Positions 16,106-27,113 are shown, counted from the stretch's first letter. The stretch: DNA of 64,000 nt from Stenotrophomonas maltophilia (GCF_002799245.1 NZ_NEQV01000001.1:1171000-1234999); one strand, 5' to 3'. Notes: generated from the letters alone by a model not told the origin. Program-made: numbers and translations.

Positions 16106-16702
16106 TTAATTGACGATTGATCTGAGAAATTCATCCTTAAGGCTCATGGTTCTTATTCTGGATCGGAGATCCTCATCCATGAGGCTGCCATATATGGAGA
16201 CAGCACACGCAACTAATAGACCGGCCTCATCACCACAAGGAAGAGGAAATGCAGGAGTACTTTCATGAACCTCCCAATTGCTCACAGGAGTGCCCACAAC
16301 TCCGGCGTTCGATATGTTTTTGCTGAACTGTGCGTGCCGGTAACCATGCCTGCCTCGATGAGGGCTCTCAAATCGGAAATGAAATGCCTTGCCATATCCT
16401 TGAACGTAGCTCACCTCAATCTTTGCACTTGGGTTTTCAGACTCAAAATCCCAACCGGCCCATATCGCTATTAGCCAGTTACTAAATTTATTAGCATTTG
16501 GCGACGCTATAGGCATGAGTGCAGGCCCGAAGTCCCCCTTCATGCTCTTCGTGATCGCGGCGAGCTCTCTTTCAGTGGAGAGCAACCTACCACCCGTCAT
16601 CCAGCTATATGCATGGACAGGAGGTGGCGACTTCAACCCCTGTTGAAAGAGAGAAGAAAGAAGCGACGAGAAGCTTCCATGCTGGCTCTTATGTTTATCC
16701 AT
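16106..16702 (-). CDS. Unknown protein, last gene of the methyltransferase-GHKL operon
   Basis: The 198-residue protein has no signal peptide or clear membrane helix. Visible pieces are a Ser/Leu-rich N-terminus (SFSSLLSSLFQQGL), a middle with WLIAIWAGWDFE and YVQGYGKAFHFRFE, and a C-terminal helix. I recognise no family. It begins about ten bases after the receiver-like gene, behind GAGTGAG, and shares the AT-richer codon use of the operon. It may be an effector or adaptor of the system. The 15863-16105 stretch after it is AT-rich and shows no gene. Confidence 0.6.
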   Translation of the reverse strand: MDKHKSQHGSFSSLLSSLFQQGLKSPPPVHAYSWMTGGRLLSTERELAAITKSMKGDFGPALMPIASPNANKFSNWLIAIWAGWDFESENPSAKIEVSYVQGYGKAFHFRFESPHRGRHGYRHAQFSKNISNAGVVGTPVSNWEVHESTPAFPLPCGDEAGLLVACAVSIYGSLMDEDLRSRIRTMSLKDEFLRSIVN

Positions 16703-16712
16703 TTCAGCTCAC

Positions 16713-17948
16713 TCAAAGTGCCAATCTAATGAGCGGACCATAGTTGGCATCGACATCATCTCGATTCTTTCGGATATACCTTCTATCCCACAGGTTACCA
16801 AAATCAGCGAGATAACCTTCCGACTCTTCATCTTCAGCAAAGCATGAGGAATCCTCTTGGAAGACAAAACTCGGCAACTCGATTTGGGACAAAATTGCGG
16901 CACCGCTGGAGAGACGGGGATCTGACTGGAGGCGCGGCCAATCAAAACACTCCCGATCGCCCCAATAGGATTGATTCACAAGATATTCCGCAAGCCAGGG
17001 CTCACGCTCAAAGACTCGGTCCAGCGAATTAATCGATCCATTCCACTCGCTGAGGTCAGCGATTTTATCAGGCCCGAGCAGCCACGGACATCTAGCGATT
17101 AGATGTGGCATGTCCACATAAATGTCCTGCCCAGCAACAAGCTGCTCACGGAACCAGCGAGCCAAATCAAATGCCAGCGCCCGAATCGCCACCTCATATA
17201 CTTTATCATCTCCTCCATATGCATCCTGAAGCTTCACGCAACTGTCGGGAAGAAGAACACGCATCCCGCTGATAATGAAATCGTGTAACGTGAGGCGTTG
17301 CTCAGAAGAAATGGAGGGTGAAAGCGCACCGATAGCTCGCTGAGACAGGCGCGACTTCGCAATATCAGAAATATCAAGAAAGTCGAATACGTTCGCCTCT
17401 TTCCAATCCACCTTACGGAGGGCCTCAATTCTCTTTTCGCTCCGCGCCCGAGCATTTCTCTTCCGAAGCCATGACCAGGGTCTAAATGCGCCTGCTTGGG
17501 ACTTGACGTCTGCGGTCCAGAATTCAGGGCGAGTAATTGAAACCTGGGGTACCTGCAAATCAGCCGGGCCATCCCAACCCGCCAACATTGTCAGATCAAA
17601 GGCCGTCCTTGGAGGGCGATTAAGAACAATTACACAGGGACAATTTGTAAATACCCTAACAAACCCTGCCAAACTATCGGCCGTCAGCCATTGGTGTCCA
17701 TTTAGCGTGCGCAGATCGTAATCGATACAAAGAACGTCAAATCCTGAAATAAGCTTGACGAGTGCACTATCTCCAAAGAATTGCAACTTTTCAACGAACC
17801 CCTCAATCTCCGTTACAGATTCTGTAATTTCCGCGGCAGAGCAACGAACAAGCTCCCACCGCCCCTCTATGTTCAGGCAGGCCTCAACCTTTGCCGAAAG
17901 CGCCTCCAACTCTTCCTTACGATCGTCCCATATGGCCACTCGAAGCAT
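16713..17948 (-). CDS. Receiver-like (response-regulator) protein with unknown output domain
   Basis: The protein has 411 residues. Residues 1-150 resemble a receiver domain: VAIWDD gives the acidic pair (Asp8/Asp9), and FDVLCIDYDLRTLNG gives a candidate phospho-acceptor (Asp76) followed by the loop seen after it in receivers. The usual Lys-Pro at the fifth strand seems to be an Arg-Pro (SITRPEFW), so activation may be unusual. The rest (about 170-411) is not a known DNA-binding output domain; it has Trp/Arg-rich helices (FRPWSWLRKRNARARSEKR) and AFDLARWFREQL. The start has GGGAGG just upstream, 14 bases after the stop of the GHKL gene, so they form one operon. Confidence 0.68.
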   Translation of the reverse strand: MLRVAIWDDRKEELEALSAKVEACLNIEGRWELVRCSAAEITESVTEIEGFVEKLQFFGDSALVKLISGFDVLCIDYDLRTLNGHQWLTADSLAGFVRVFTNCPCVIVLNRPPRTAFDLTMLAGWDGPADLQVPQVSITRPEFWTADVKSQAGAFRPWSWLRKRNARARSEKRIEALRKVDWKEANVFDFLDISDIAKSRLSQRAIGALSPSISSEQRLTLHDFIISGMRVLLPDSCVKLQDAYGGDDKVYEVAIRALAFDLARWFREQLVAGQDIYVDMPHLIARCPWLLGPDKIADLSEWNGSINSLDRVFEREPWLAEYLVNQSYWGDRECFDWPRLQSDPRLSSGAAILSQIELPSFVFQEDSSCFAEDEESEGYLADFGNLWDRRYIRKNRDDVDANYGPLIRLAL

Positions 17949-17962
17949 AAAACCTCCCTTTT

Positions 17963-20107
17963 TTACTTCCATTTCATCTCGAACGTCGTGCGGTATCCAG
18001 GCCTAGGCTGAACAAATGACACCCTGCACTTCCTGCTATCTGCAATCATTCGAACGATTGTTAGACCCAAACCCAGCCCCCCGAGACCCAGTCGATTTGA
18101 TTGCTGAGCTGTACGCCTAAACGGATCGAACAGAGCTTCCGATGCGCTCAAATCGATACCAGAACCATCGTCGCTAACCCACAGAACACCTGCGCGGCCG
18201 CCCTCCGACTGACCTTCAATCAGAATATTGAGATCCCGTCGGCTTGATGGAATTGCATTAACGGCATTAACTAGCAAATTCTGAAGAATGGAGCTCCATT
18301 CTGCAACGCTACCTTCGGGAAACCTCAGATCCCGATCGACGTCCACCTCAATGACGGCCGCCTCAGTGAAAGCCTTAGTGGAGGCTATAGTTCTTTCTAC
18401 AATTTTTTCCACAAGCAATCGATGACCTGCCGAGCGATCCTCATTGCTGAGAAGTGGCGTAAAGACACTACGCGTCTCCTTAACTCTTCTGACCCAAGCG
18501 CGGAGCGAATCTGCGGTAGCTTGAGGATCAAATTTCTTGCCCTTTGTACCGGCAATCTGGTCGGCTATTGAATCCAGGATAAGCAGCTCGCGATTCGTCT
18601 CGTGCTCAAGTGCCAAAGCGGCCATGCCTGCAGATGCAAGCGGCCCAAGGAGCTGCTGGATCGACTCGACGTATTCGGCTTCACGCCTGCTAGCAGCTAC
18701 AAAATCATCAATTTCTTGCTTTAATGATATATAGATCTCTGGCTGAACTGCCCCCTCATATGTACTGAGAACAGAGGACATCCGCGATATACGCTCTGAG
18801 GGCTGTTCACTTGGACGATTCGCATGCGCCGACTGAATCCTTCGAAGCATAGACCTCGTCGCGTAATAGTCGATCGACCTGCGCACGCCGTCTCGCAGCT
18901 GATCATATGCTGCATTCGACACAAGCCTGTCGCGAGTCACCTGAATCTGCAGATGCTCTACTGAAGACTCATCGAACTCGCTTGAATGCCGTTGCTCAAT
19001 GCCGGTATTAATCCTGACAACACCGAACAAACGCCCCTGCGTCGGTAGGTCGTTGAGTGCACGCTGGACATGTAGGGCGTCTGGCAATAGCTTAGACTTG
19101 ACGCGTCTATGCGAATGATCGAATTCCAGAGACAACCAATCCTGATTTACGCCGTAATACGGGAGGCGGAATGGACCATCATAAACATGAACGCCGCCAT
19201 AACGCTCAAGATAGATCCGCGCCTCATTAACCGGAACGTCATTTGCGAGACGCCCTCGCAAGTTATAGACTTTGATTTCCCAATCCGCCTTATTTAACAA
19301 GCAGTTGTCTATAGGAAAACTCTCCGAATAACTCTGCCCATCAGAAAAATCGACCACAACTCGCTCTATCGCGGAGCCAGATGAGTCGCGAACTATCTCC
19401 CCCCGAATTCGAGCCGTCCACTGCTCAAGCGCGGCTCTCAACTGCGATGAAAATCCACTTGTTAGCTCACCGCCATTGCTTGAAGATACAGATACTCTAA
19501 AGGAATTTCTGTCCTGCTCCTCAAAGGGAGGGACAAGCTCCCAAACCTCTCTGGCAACCGCGCGCAACGCTCCAGTATTCCATTCGTGATTTAGTCCACT
19601 GAGCGTGATCCGCATTCCATGCGCGGCGCCATCTGCGAAGAAAACTGAGCTTTGATCTTCAATATCGTAGTCCACTGCGGCCTCCACAAGCTGGCTCGCG
19701 GCCACTGCTGCAGGCCAGTTGACACGTACCGTCAGTAGTTCACGCCTTCCCTTTGCGCGCGTTTCAATTTTCAGGTGTTGTGCTAGGAACTGAACGGCCA
19801 GTCGCCCAACACCCTTCGATCCAGTTAGAGGCCGTTTCAATTCAATTGAGGCAGCCTGGGTCGCCTTATGTGTGGTGCCTACTCTCATCCAGAACGACTC
19901 AAAATCAGCCGGAGTCATTCCATGGCCATCGTCGCACAAGATGATCTGGTCTTCGCTGAAACGAATCTCACAGTTGCGAGAGTCCGCGTCGTAAGAATTT
20001 TTTATCAGCTCCCCCAGAGCCACGTGCGCCTGACCCACTAGCCGCTCGCCGAGCTCCCTCAGAAGTGCTGCGTCGACCGAGAACTTTAGCCTTCCATTCC
20101 TATCCAT
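17963..20107 (-). CDS. Double-GHKL ATPase: Hsp90/MORC-like head plus histidine-kinase tail
   Basis: The protein has 714 residues. The head is an Hsp90/MutL/MORC-type ATPase: ELIKNSYDA (33-41), DDGHGM (59-64), and GSKGVGR (96-102). After a long middle region with helices comes LALEHETNREL near residue 502, whose His-Glu could be a phosphorylated H-box. Then comes a second ATP site of histidine-kinase type: LLVNAVNA near 614, SDDGSGID near 645 and GLGGLGLGLTIV near 675. No transmembrane segment is seen, so it is cytoplasmic. It sits between the methyltransferase and the receiver-like gene. MORC-type ATPases are known in restriction-modification contexts. A sensor that changes shape on DNA or on an invader signal and passes phosphate to the receiver is inferred. 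Confidence 0.78.
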   Translation of the reverse strand: MDRNGRLKFSVDAALLRELGERLVGQAHVALGELIKNSYDADSRNCEIRFSEDQIILCDDGHGMTPADFESFWMRVGTTHKATQAASIELKRPLTGSKGVGRLAVQFLAQHLKIETRAKGRRELLTVRVNWPAAVAASQLVEAAVDYDIEDQSSVFFADGAAHGMRITLSGLNHEWNTGALRAVAREVWELVPPFEEQDRNSFRVSVSSSNGGELTSGFSSQLRAALEQWTARIRGEIVRDSSGSAIERVVVDFSDGQSYSESFPIDNCLLNKADWEIKVYNLRGRLANDVPVNEARIYLERYGGVHVYDGPFRLPYYGVNQDWLSLEFDHSHRRVKSKLLPDALHVQRALNDLPTQGRLFGVVRINTGIEQRHSSEFDESSVEHLQIQVTRDRLVSNAAYDQLRDGVRRSIDYYATRSMLRRIQSAHANRPSEQPSERISRMSSVLSTYEGAVQPEIYISLKQEIDDFVAASRREAEYVESIQQLLGPLASAGMAALALEHETNRELLILDSIADQIAGTKGKKFDPQATADSLRAWVRRVKETRSVFTPLLSNEDRSAGHRLLVEKIVERTIASTKAFTEAAVIEVDVDRDLRFPEGSVAEWSSILQNLLVNAVNAIPSSRRDLNILIEGQSEGGRAGVLWVSDDGSGIDLSASEALFDPFRRTAQQSNRLGLGGLGLGLTIVRMIADSRKCRVSFVQPRPGYRTTFEMKWK

Positions 20108-20195
20108 CTTGTGCTCCTAGCAGGCCCTTGCACAAAACTGCTTTATCAATCAGTTTTTCGCGCAACTTCCCATAAACTCACAACAACCATCACGA

Positions 20196-21233
20196 TCAAT
20201 TTGCCAGCGACCGCGCGTGTCTAACAATAGCCCCGCCAATGACTTCACCGAGTCGAACCGGAACTGCGTTCCCAATTAGGCGCCCAAGTACCCTGAAGTT
20301 GTTCTTTTCTGTGTCGGGAGCAAACTTGTAGGACCCAGGGAACGTCTGAAGCAATGCAGCTTCCCGTAATGAAATGGCACGATCATCTATTGGATGACCG
20401 AAGCGGCCGTTACCATAGCCATAGCAGAGAGTAGTCATGGTTGGCGCGGGCTTGTCCCACTCCATTCGAGCGTATACACCCGGATAGGTTTTACCTGAAT
20501 CACGCCGATGACAGTCAGCCAGCAGACTTTGATCCCAGTCACGCCAGGTCCCTCCAGGCACCGACTGCCTGATTCTCTTTAGATTCAAGCTCGACAATGT
20601 AGCCGATTGATGCATGGAATCAGCCTCACACATTGCTCCTGCCCTGAGCGAAGGGAGATTGCCGATTGCGTCTCGGACCGTGCGTTGTTCGTGTTTGGAA
20701 TGAGTCGGCAGAGGCATTTCAATCTTTCCATGCTTTGACGCAAGTAAAACTAATCTTCGCCGACTTTGTGGGACGCCATAGTCTTGACAGTTCACCACAT
20801 CAAACCAGACCGAATATCCTTTAAACGCTTTAAGAAAATCGTCGAATACCGAATGCCCAGGCAACTGAGGCACGTTCTCCATCGTCACGAAATCGGGCTT
20901 TACACTTCTAACTAGTCGTCCAAACGACCTAAGAAGTCCCCACTTTCGATCGCCCGTCGTATCTCGACCTTGGCTATAGGAAGAGAACGGCTGACAAGGT
21001 GCGCAACCCGCCAAGAGTGAATATGCACCAGGGCGAAACAGCCCAACTACATCTCGCCCCTTAAGCTCCTCCACATTCGCGGCAATAAACTTTGAACCTT
21101 GGTTGTTTATCTCGTAGGGATACTCGCAGGCCAAGTCGAGATCGACCCCTGCTTCGACTTCAATGCCAGCAGCGCGTAATCCATGCGTAAGGCCGCCAGC
21201 CCCACAGAACAAGTCCACGCAGCTGATTTCCAT
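20196..21233 (-). CDS. DNA (cytosine-5) methyltransferase
   Basis: The 345-residue protein has every core motif in order: I DLFCGAGG (residues 7-14), IV GCAPCQPFS with catalytic Cys80, VI MENVP, VIII QDYGVPQSRRR and X GNAVP near the end. The target-recognition region between VIII and X is short, so the recognised site is probably short. It makes 5-methylcytosine in DNA. No Vsr mismatch endonuclease gene is adjacent. The ATG at 21233 has GGAG upstream. It is the first gene of the operon with the GHKL and receiver-like genes, and its codon use is less GC-rich than aceE just upstream. Confidence 0.9.
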   Translation of the reverse strand: MEISCVDLFCGAGGLTHGLRAAGIEVEAGVDLDLACEYPYEINNQGSKFIAANVEELKGRDVVGLFRPGAYSLLAGCAPCQPFSSYSQGRDTTGDRKWGLLRSFGRLVRSVKPDFVTMENVPQLPGHSVFDDFLKAFKGYSVWFDVVNCQDYGVPQSRRRLVLLASKHGKIEMPLPTHSKHEQRTVRDAIGNLPSLRAGAMCEADSMHQSATLSSLNLKRIRQSVPGGTWRDWDQSLLADCHRRDSGKTYPGVYARMEWDKPAPTMTTLCYGYGNGRFGHPIDDRAISLREAALLQTFPGSYKFAPDTEKNNFRVLGRLIGNAVPVRLGEVIGGAIVRHARSLAN

Positions 21234-21271
21234 TTTGCTCTCCACCGAGACACCTTCCCTGCAACTATAAA

Positions 21272-21297
21272 GCGCTCCAGAGTTGCCTCTGGAGCGC
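21272..21297 (-). terminator. Intrinsic terminator of aceE
   Basis: An eleven-base perfect stem GCGCTCCAGAG / CTCTGGAGCGC with a four-base loop lies just after the aceE stop. On the minus strand it is followed by TTTATAG, a short U-rich tract. It separates the aceE transcript from the methyltransferase operon, which begins about 40 bases on. Confidence 0.85.
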
Positions 21298-21321
21298 CCC
21301 TTTGATCTGATTTCCTGACTA

Positions 21322-24009
<2,688 letters not shown>

Positions 24010-24412
24010 TAGCGCTCCCATAACCGCACGCACGCGCGCGACTGTTGTATAGATTTCTAGACCGCAAAGTGTAGCGCACCAAGGGCTTTCGTCACTTGGC
24101 TACGCAGGCGTATGGATGCAACCGGCCAGTGTCCGCAAGGGGCTTGCCGGGCCCGTTGAGGGCCCTGCGGCGGGCCTTGATGGCTGCTTGGGCTGTCGCT
24201 TTCGGGCCGCTGCGCCCATGTGCAGGACGCAGTGTTACTGCTGCCGATGACGGTTGTAGGGCAACTCCGGCAACGCTGTAGGGGCGATTCGAGCAACGGT
24301 GCTGAACCGGCGACAACATGTCGCATCTGCCTCTGGATGGGCGGCGGCAGCGGGTCCAGTGTGGGCCCTGAGTGAGGGGCCTGGCGGCCCTGATCCCTTC
24401 CACGGTTTCGCC

Positions 24413-24440
24413 GGGGCGCCCTGCAAGGGGCGCCCCTTTT
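24413..24440 (+). terminator. Orphan intrinsic terminator, rightward
   Basis: GGGGCGCC, a loop, then GGCGCCCC followed by TTTT makes a strong rho-independent terminator on the plus strand. No protein gene reads into it from the left, since aceE is divergent. It may end a small RNA or stop stray transcription ahead of the padR-like operator. Confidence 0.7.
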
Positions 24441-24507
24441 GCTGTGCGCGCAGCCCGGCGTGGCCCAAAACAGACCTGCTTGTGGCCGGATCGATGATTG
24501 CCGGCTT

Positions 24508-24552
24508 CGATATATCGATATATCGTTTGCACACTCGTTTACCGATATATCG
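24508..24552 (+). promoter_or_regulatory. Triple CGATATATCG operator of the padR-like gene
   Basis: The ten-base palindrome CGATATATCG occurs three times: 24508-24517, 24516-24525 (sharing CG with the first) and 24543-24552. The last copy ends two bases before the start codon and covers the ribosome-binding region. The AT-rich palindrome stands out in this GC-rich DNA. Autoregulation by the PadR-like protein is inferred, like the known PadR-type regulator YqjI beside yqjH in E. coli. Confidence 0.7.
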
Positions 24553-24554
24553 AA

Positions 24555-25115
24555 ATGAGCCGAAACCCTTCTCCCCGGGCCCGTTCCACCGATCCGGCGG
24601 TACCCCGCCGCAACGGCCAGCCGCGGGTGCTCAGCCGGGGCGACCTGCGCCTGCTGGTGCTGGCCCTGATCGGCGAGCAGCCGCGCCATGGCTACGAGCT
24701 GATGCAGCTGATCAGCAACCAGTTCATGCAGGCCTACACGCCCAGCGCCGGCACCATGTACCCGCTGCTGGCCAGCTTCGAGCAGGCCGGTTGGATCGAG
24801 GCCGAGGAAGTGGACGGGAAGCGGATCTTCCGCATCACCGCCGCCGGCGAGTTCGAGCTGAAGGTGCAGCGCACCCAGGTGCGGCTGGCGCAGCGGCGTG
24901 CCTTCGACCGCGCCCGCGAGATCACCAAGGCCTCGCTGCCGCCGCCGCTGGCCTGTGCCCTGCGCGACTTCAAGCGGGCGCTGGTGCACCACCACGGCCG
25001 CTGGGCCGAGGGCGAGGCGGAAGAAGTGGCGGCGCTGCTGACCCGGGCGTCTGCGCTGCTCAACGGGACTGCCGGTAGCGAGAACCCACCCTTTTCAACG
25101 ACCCAGCCAGACTGA
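24555..25115 (+). CDS. PadR-family transcriptional regulator, YqjI/NfeR-like
   Basis: The 186-residue protein has an N-terminal winged helix: LRLLVLALIGEQPRHGYELMQLI, then TPSAGTMYPLLASFEQAGWIE with the wing HTH contacts, and RIFRITAAGE. The C-terminal helices serve dimerisation. An extra basic N-terminal tail (SRNPSPRARSTDPAVPRR) precedes the winged helix. The next gene is a siderophore-interacting reductase, the same pairing as yqjI-yqjH, so it probably represses that gene according to iron or nickel. The ATG at 24555 is chosen because an upstream start would be read through the operator. Confidence 0.8.
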   Translation: MSRNPSPRARSTDPAVPRRNGQPRVLSRGDLRLLVLALIGEQPRHGYELMQLISNQFMQAYTPSAGTMYPLLASFEQAGWIEAEEVDGKRIFRITAAGEFELKVQRTQVRLAQRRAFDRAREITKASLPPPLACALRDFKRALVHHHGRWAEGEAEEVAALLTRASALLNGTAGSENPPFSTTQPD

Positions 25116-25173
25116 ATCCAGCCAGGTCTCCCCCATGCCGCGCCCCCGGCGCGACACCTTTGCAGGTACTCCC

Positions 25174-25971
25174 ATGACCGAACACAACAACACGCGCCTG
25201 CGCCTGGACGTGCGCTTCCGTGAACTGACCGTGCTGCGCACCGAAGAAGTCACCCCGCACATGCGCCGCATCGTGCTGGGTGGCGACGAGCTGGCCGGTT
25301 TCGATTCGCCCGGCGCCGACGACCACATCAAGCTGTTCTTCCCCAACGCTGCGGGCGAGATGGTGCTGCCGGTGCTGACCGCCGAAGGCCGCAGCTACCC
25401 GGATGGCAAGGAGCCCTCGCCAGCGCGCGATTACACCCCGCGCTGGTGGGACCACGAAACCGGCGAGCTGGCCATCGACTTCGTGCTGCACGACCAGGGC
25501 ATTGCCGGGCCGTGGGCCGAACGCGCGCAGCCGGGCGACAGGCTGGTGATCGGCGGCCCGCGCGGCTCGTTCGTGGTGGCCGACACCTACGACGCCTATG
25601 TGCTGATCGGCGATGAGACCGCGCTGCCGGCCATTGCCCGTTGGCTGGACGTGCTGCCGGAGCGCGCCGAGGTGCAGGCCTACATCGAAGTGGGTGATGA
25701 GGCCGAACGCCAGGACCTGCCGCAGTACGAGAACGTGCGCATCCACTGGCTGGAGCGCAACGGTTTCCCCGCGGCCAGCAGCACGCTGCTGGAAGACATG
25801 CTGACCGACTTCGAGGCGCCGGAAGGCGACGTTTACTACTGGATCGCCACCGAATCGCGTCGCGCGCGGATGATGCGCAAGTTCATCGAAGGCCACCTGG
25901 GCGTGCCGCGCGACTGGATCCGCTCGGCCGGCTACTGGAAGGCGCATCCGGACGAAACCGACGGCGATTGA
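25174..25971 (+). CDS. Siderophore-interacting FAD-binding ferric reductase, YqjH-like
   Basis: The protein has 265 residues. It belongs to the siderophore-interacting protein family that reduces ferric chelates in the cytoplasm using NAD(P)H and FAD. Visible pieces are VTPHMRRIVLGG, ARDYTPRWWD (flavin-binding RxYTxR/W motif), DFVLHDQGIAGPWAERAQPGD, and GGPRGSFV, then LIGDETALPAIARWL (nucleotide part). The C-terminal GYWKAH is typical. The ATG at 25174 follows GCAGGT; an ATG 13 codons upstream is in frame but reads a basic, unrelated leader. It follows the PadR-like gene by 58 bases. Confidence 0.85.
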   Translation: MTEHNNTRLRLDVRFRELTVLRTEEVTPHMRRIVLGGDELAGFDSPGADDHIKLFFPNAAGEMVLPVLTAEGRSYPDGKEPSPARDYTPRWWDHETGELAIDFVLHDQGIAGPWAERAQPGDRLVIGGPRGSFVVADTYDAYVLIGDETALPAIARWLDVLPERAEVQAYIEVGDEAERQDLPQYENVRIHWLERNGFPAASSTLLEDMLTDFEAPEGDVYYWIATESRRARMMRKFIEGHLGVPRDWIRSAGYWKAHPDETDGD

Positions 25972-25978
25972 CCGGCTC

Positions 25979-26019
25979 GGGGCCAGATCCCTTTCCCTGT
26001 GGAAAAGGGTTCTGACCCC
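25979..26019. repeat. GGGGTCAGA-type palindromic repeat
   Basis: GGGGCCAGATCCCTTTCC and the matching GGAAAAGGGTTCTGACCCC form a hairpin just after a stop codon. The same family recurs at 35903, 35959, 37785, 37841 and 41926. Its place between genes suggests a dispersed REP-like element that can act as mRNA 3' end. Confidence 0.75.
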
Positions 26020-26081
26020 ATGCAGCTTCCCCATGCGTTTGGGTGGGTGCAGAACCTGTCTGGTGGGTTCAGAGCCTGTCT

Positions 26082-26500
26082 GGTGGGTGCGGACCGTTGG
26101 TCCGCACACCTTTGACTGTGTAGAGCCGAGCCCACGCTCGGCTGCTTCCCGCCCCCCCTCGCGCTGCGCGCGATGAGCCGAGCATGGGCTCGGCTCTACA
26201 GGGGGCCACCGGCGGTCATGCACCTCCTTTGGTGGGCGCGGACCGTTGGTCCGCACGCCTTTGACTGTGTAGAGCCGAGCCCACGCTCGGCTGCTTCCCG
26301 CCCCCCCTCGCGCTGCGCGCGATGAGCCGAGCATCGGCTCGGCTCTACAGGAGGCCACCGGCGGTCATGCACCTCCTTGGGTGGGTGCGGACCGTTGGTC
26401 CGCACACCCTTGACTGTGTAGAGCCGAGCCCACGCTCGGCTGCTTCCCGATCCCCCTCGCGCTGCGCGCGATGAGCCGAGCATGGGCTCGGCTCTACAGG
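26082..26500. repeat. Tandem array of three ~149-bp units containing SMAG hairpins
   Basis: Units begin at 26082, 26231 and 26380 with GGTGGG(T/C)GCGGACC. Each contains the hairpin GCGGACCGTTGGTCCGC, a rightward SMAG arm (GTAGAGCCGAGCCC), a CGCGCTGCGCGCG palindrome and a leftward SMAG arm ending CTCTACAG. Copies differ at only a few places. Shorter direct repeats of about 20 bases (TGGTGGGTxCAGAxCCTGTC) precede the array at 26042-26081. There is no coding sense. Confidence 0.85.
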
Positions 26501-26551
26501 GGCTCCGGCAATGCGACAATCGCGCTCCTTTCCTGCAGCAACGAGGCCCAC

Positions 26552-26953
26552 ATGGCCAAACTGACCCTGGCCGGCGTGGATGCGCTGCGTACCCGCTTCG
26601 CCGATGACGCCGCCTGCGATGCGGCACTGGCCGCGTTCGCCGACACCGCCGCACTGCGCATACCGCTGCGTGAGCTGGTGGAGGCACAGCACCGCTACCT
26701 GCAGGCCGAATTCGAAGTGGCGCAGGTGGCTGATGTACTGCGCCGCGACCAGAAATATGCGCCGGTCGGCCGGCCCTCGATCAACATCGTGCAGCTGCGC
26801 AAGCAGCAGGCCGCGACCAAGCAGGCGGCACTGATCGCACGCCAGGTGGTGGCGCAGGCCGCGCAGACCTTCGTGCGCGTGAGCGGGCTGGCAGTGAAGG
26901 CCAAGCAGAGCCCGAGCGAGGCGTGCGGTGCGTGGCTGGGCGCGTTGCGTTGA
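26552..26953 (+). CDS. Ala-rich helical protein, unknown function
   Basis: The 133-residue protein is almost all helix, Ala-rich and soluble, with EAQHRYLQAEFEVAQVADVLRR and IVQLRKQQAATKQAALIARQ likely to form coiled coils. GRPSINIV lies between them. No family is recognised. GAGG lies about eight bases before the ATG at 26552. It follows the tandem array directly. Confidence 0.55.
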   Translation: MAKLTLAGVDALRTRFADDAACDAALAAFADTAALRIPLRELVEAQHRYLQAEFEVAQVADVLRRDQKYAPVGRPSINIVQLRKQQAATKQAALIARQVVAQAAQTFVRVSGLAVKAKQSPSEACGAWLGALR

Positions 26954-26975
26954 GAAATCCTGCCTCGGAGGGATT

Positions 26976-27105
26976 GTGCGGACCAACGGTCCGCACCCAC
27001 CCAGCTCGGGGTCACACTTACCCCGTCGGGTAGTGCCGGCCGCTGGCCGGCAACCACATCAGCATTGCGCACCTCGCATGCAGCCGGCCAGCGGCCGGCT
27101 CTACC
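26976..27105. repeat. GTAG palindromes and a GTGCGGACC hairpin
   Basis: GTGCGGACC-AAC-GGTCCGCAC (26976-26996) is the same stem as in the tandem array before it. A GTAG-headed pair follows: GTAGTGCCGGCCGCTGGCCGG from 27030 (two hairpin arms) and a reversed copy ending in GGCTCTACC at 27105. Confidence 0.7.
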
Positions 27106-27113
27106 AGCCCCCC

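Larger units (their letters stand above)
24010..24554. other. Long divergent intergenic region between aceE and padR-like gene
   Basis: About 545 bases without a convincing protein gene. It should hold the aceE promoter (leftward), an orphan rightward terminator at 24413-24440 and the triple palindromic operator just before the padR-like gene. The middle (24060-24410) is GC-rich with several short inverted repeats and may encode a rightward small RNA. Confidence 0.5.
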
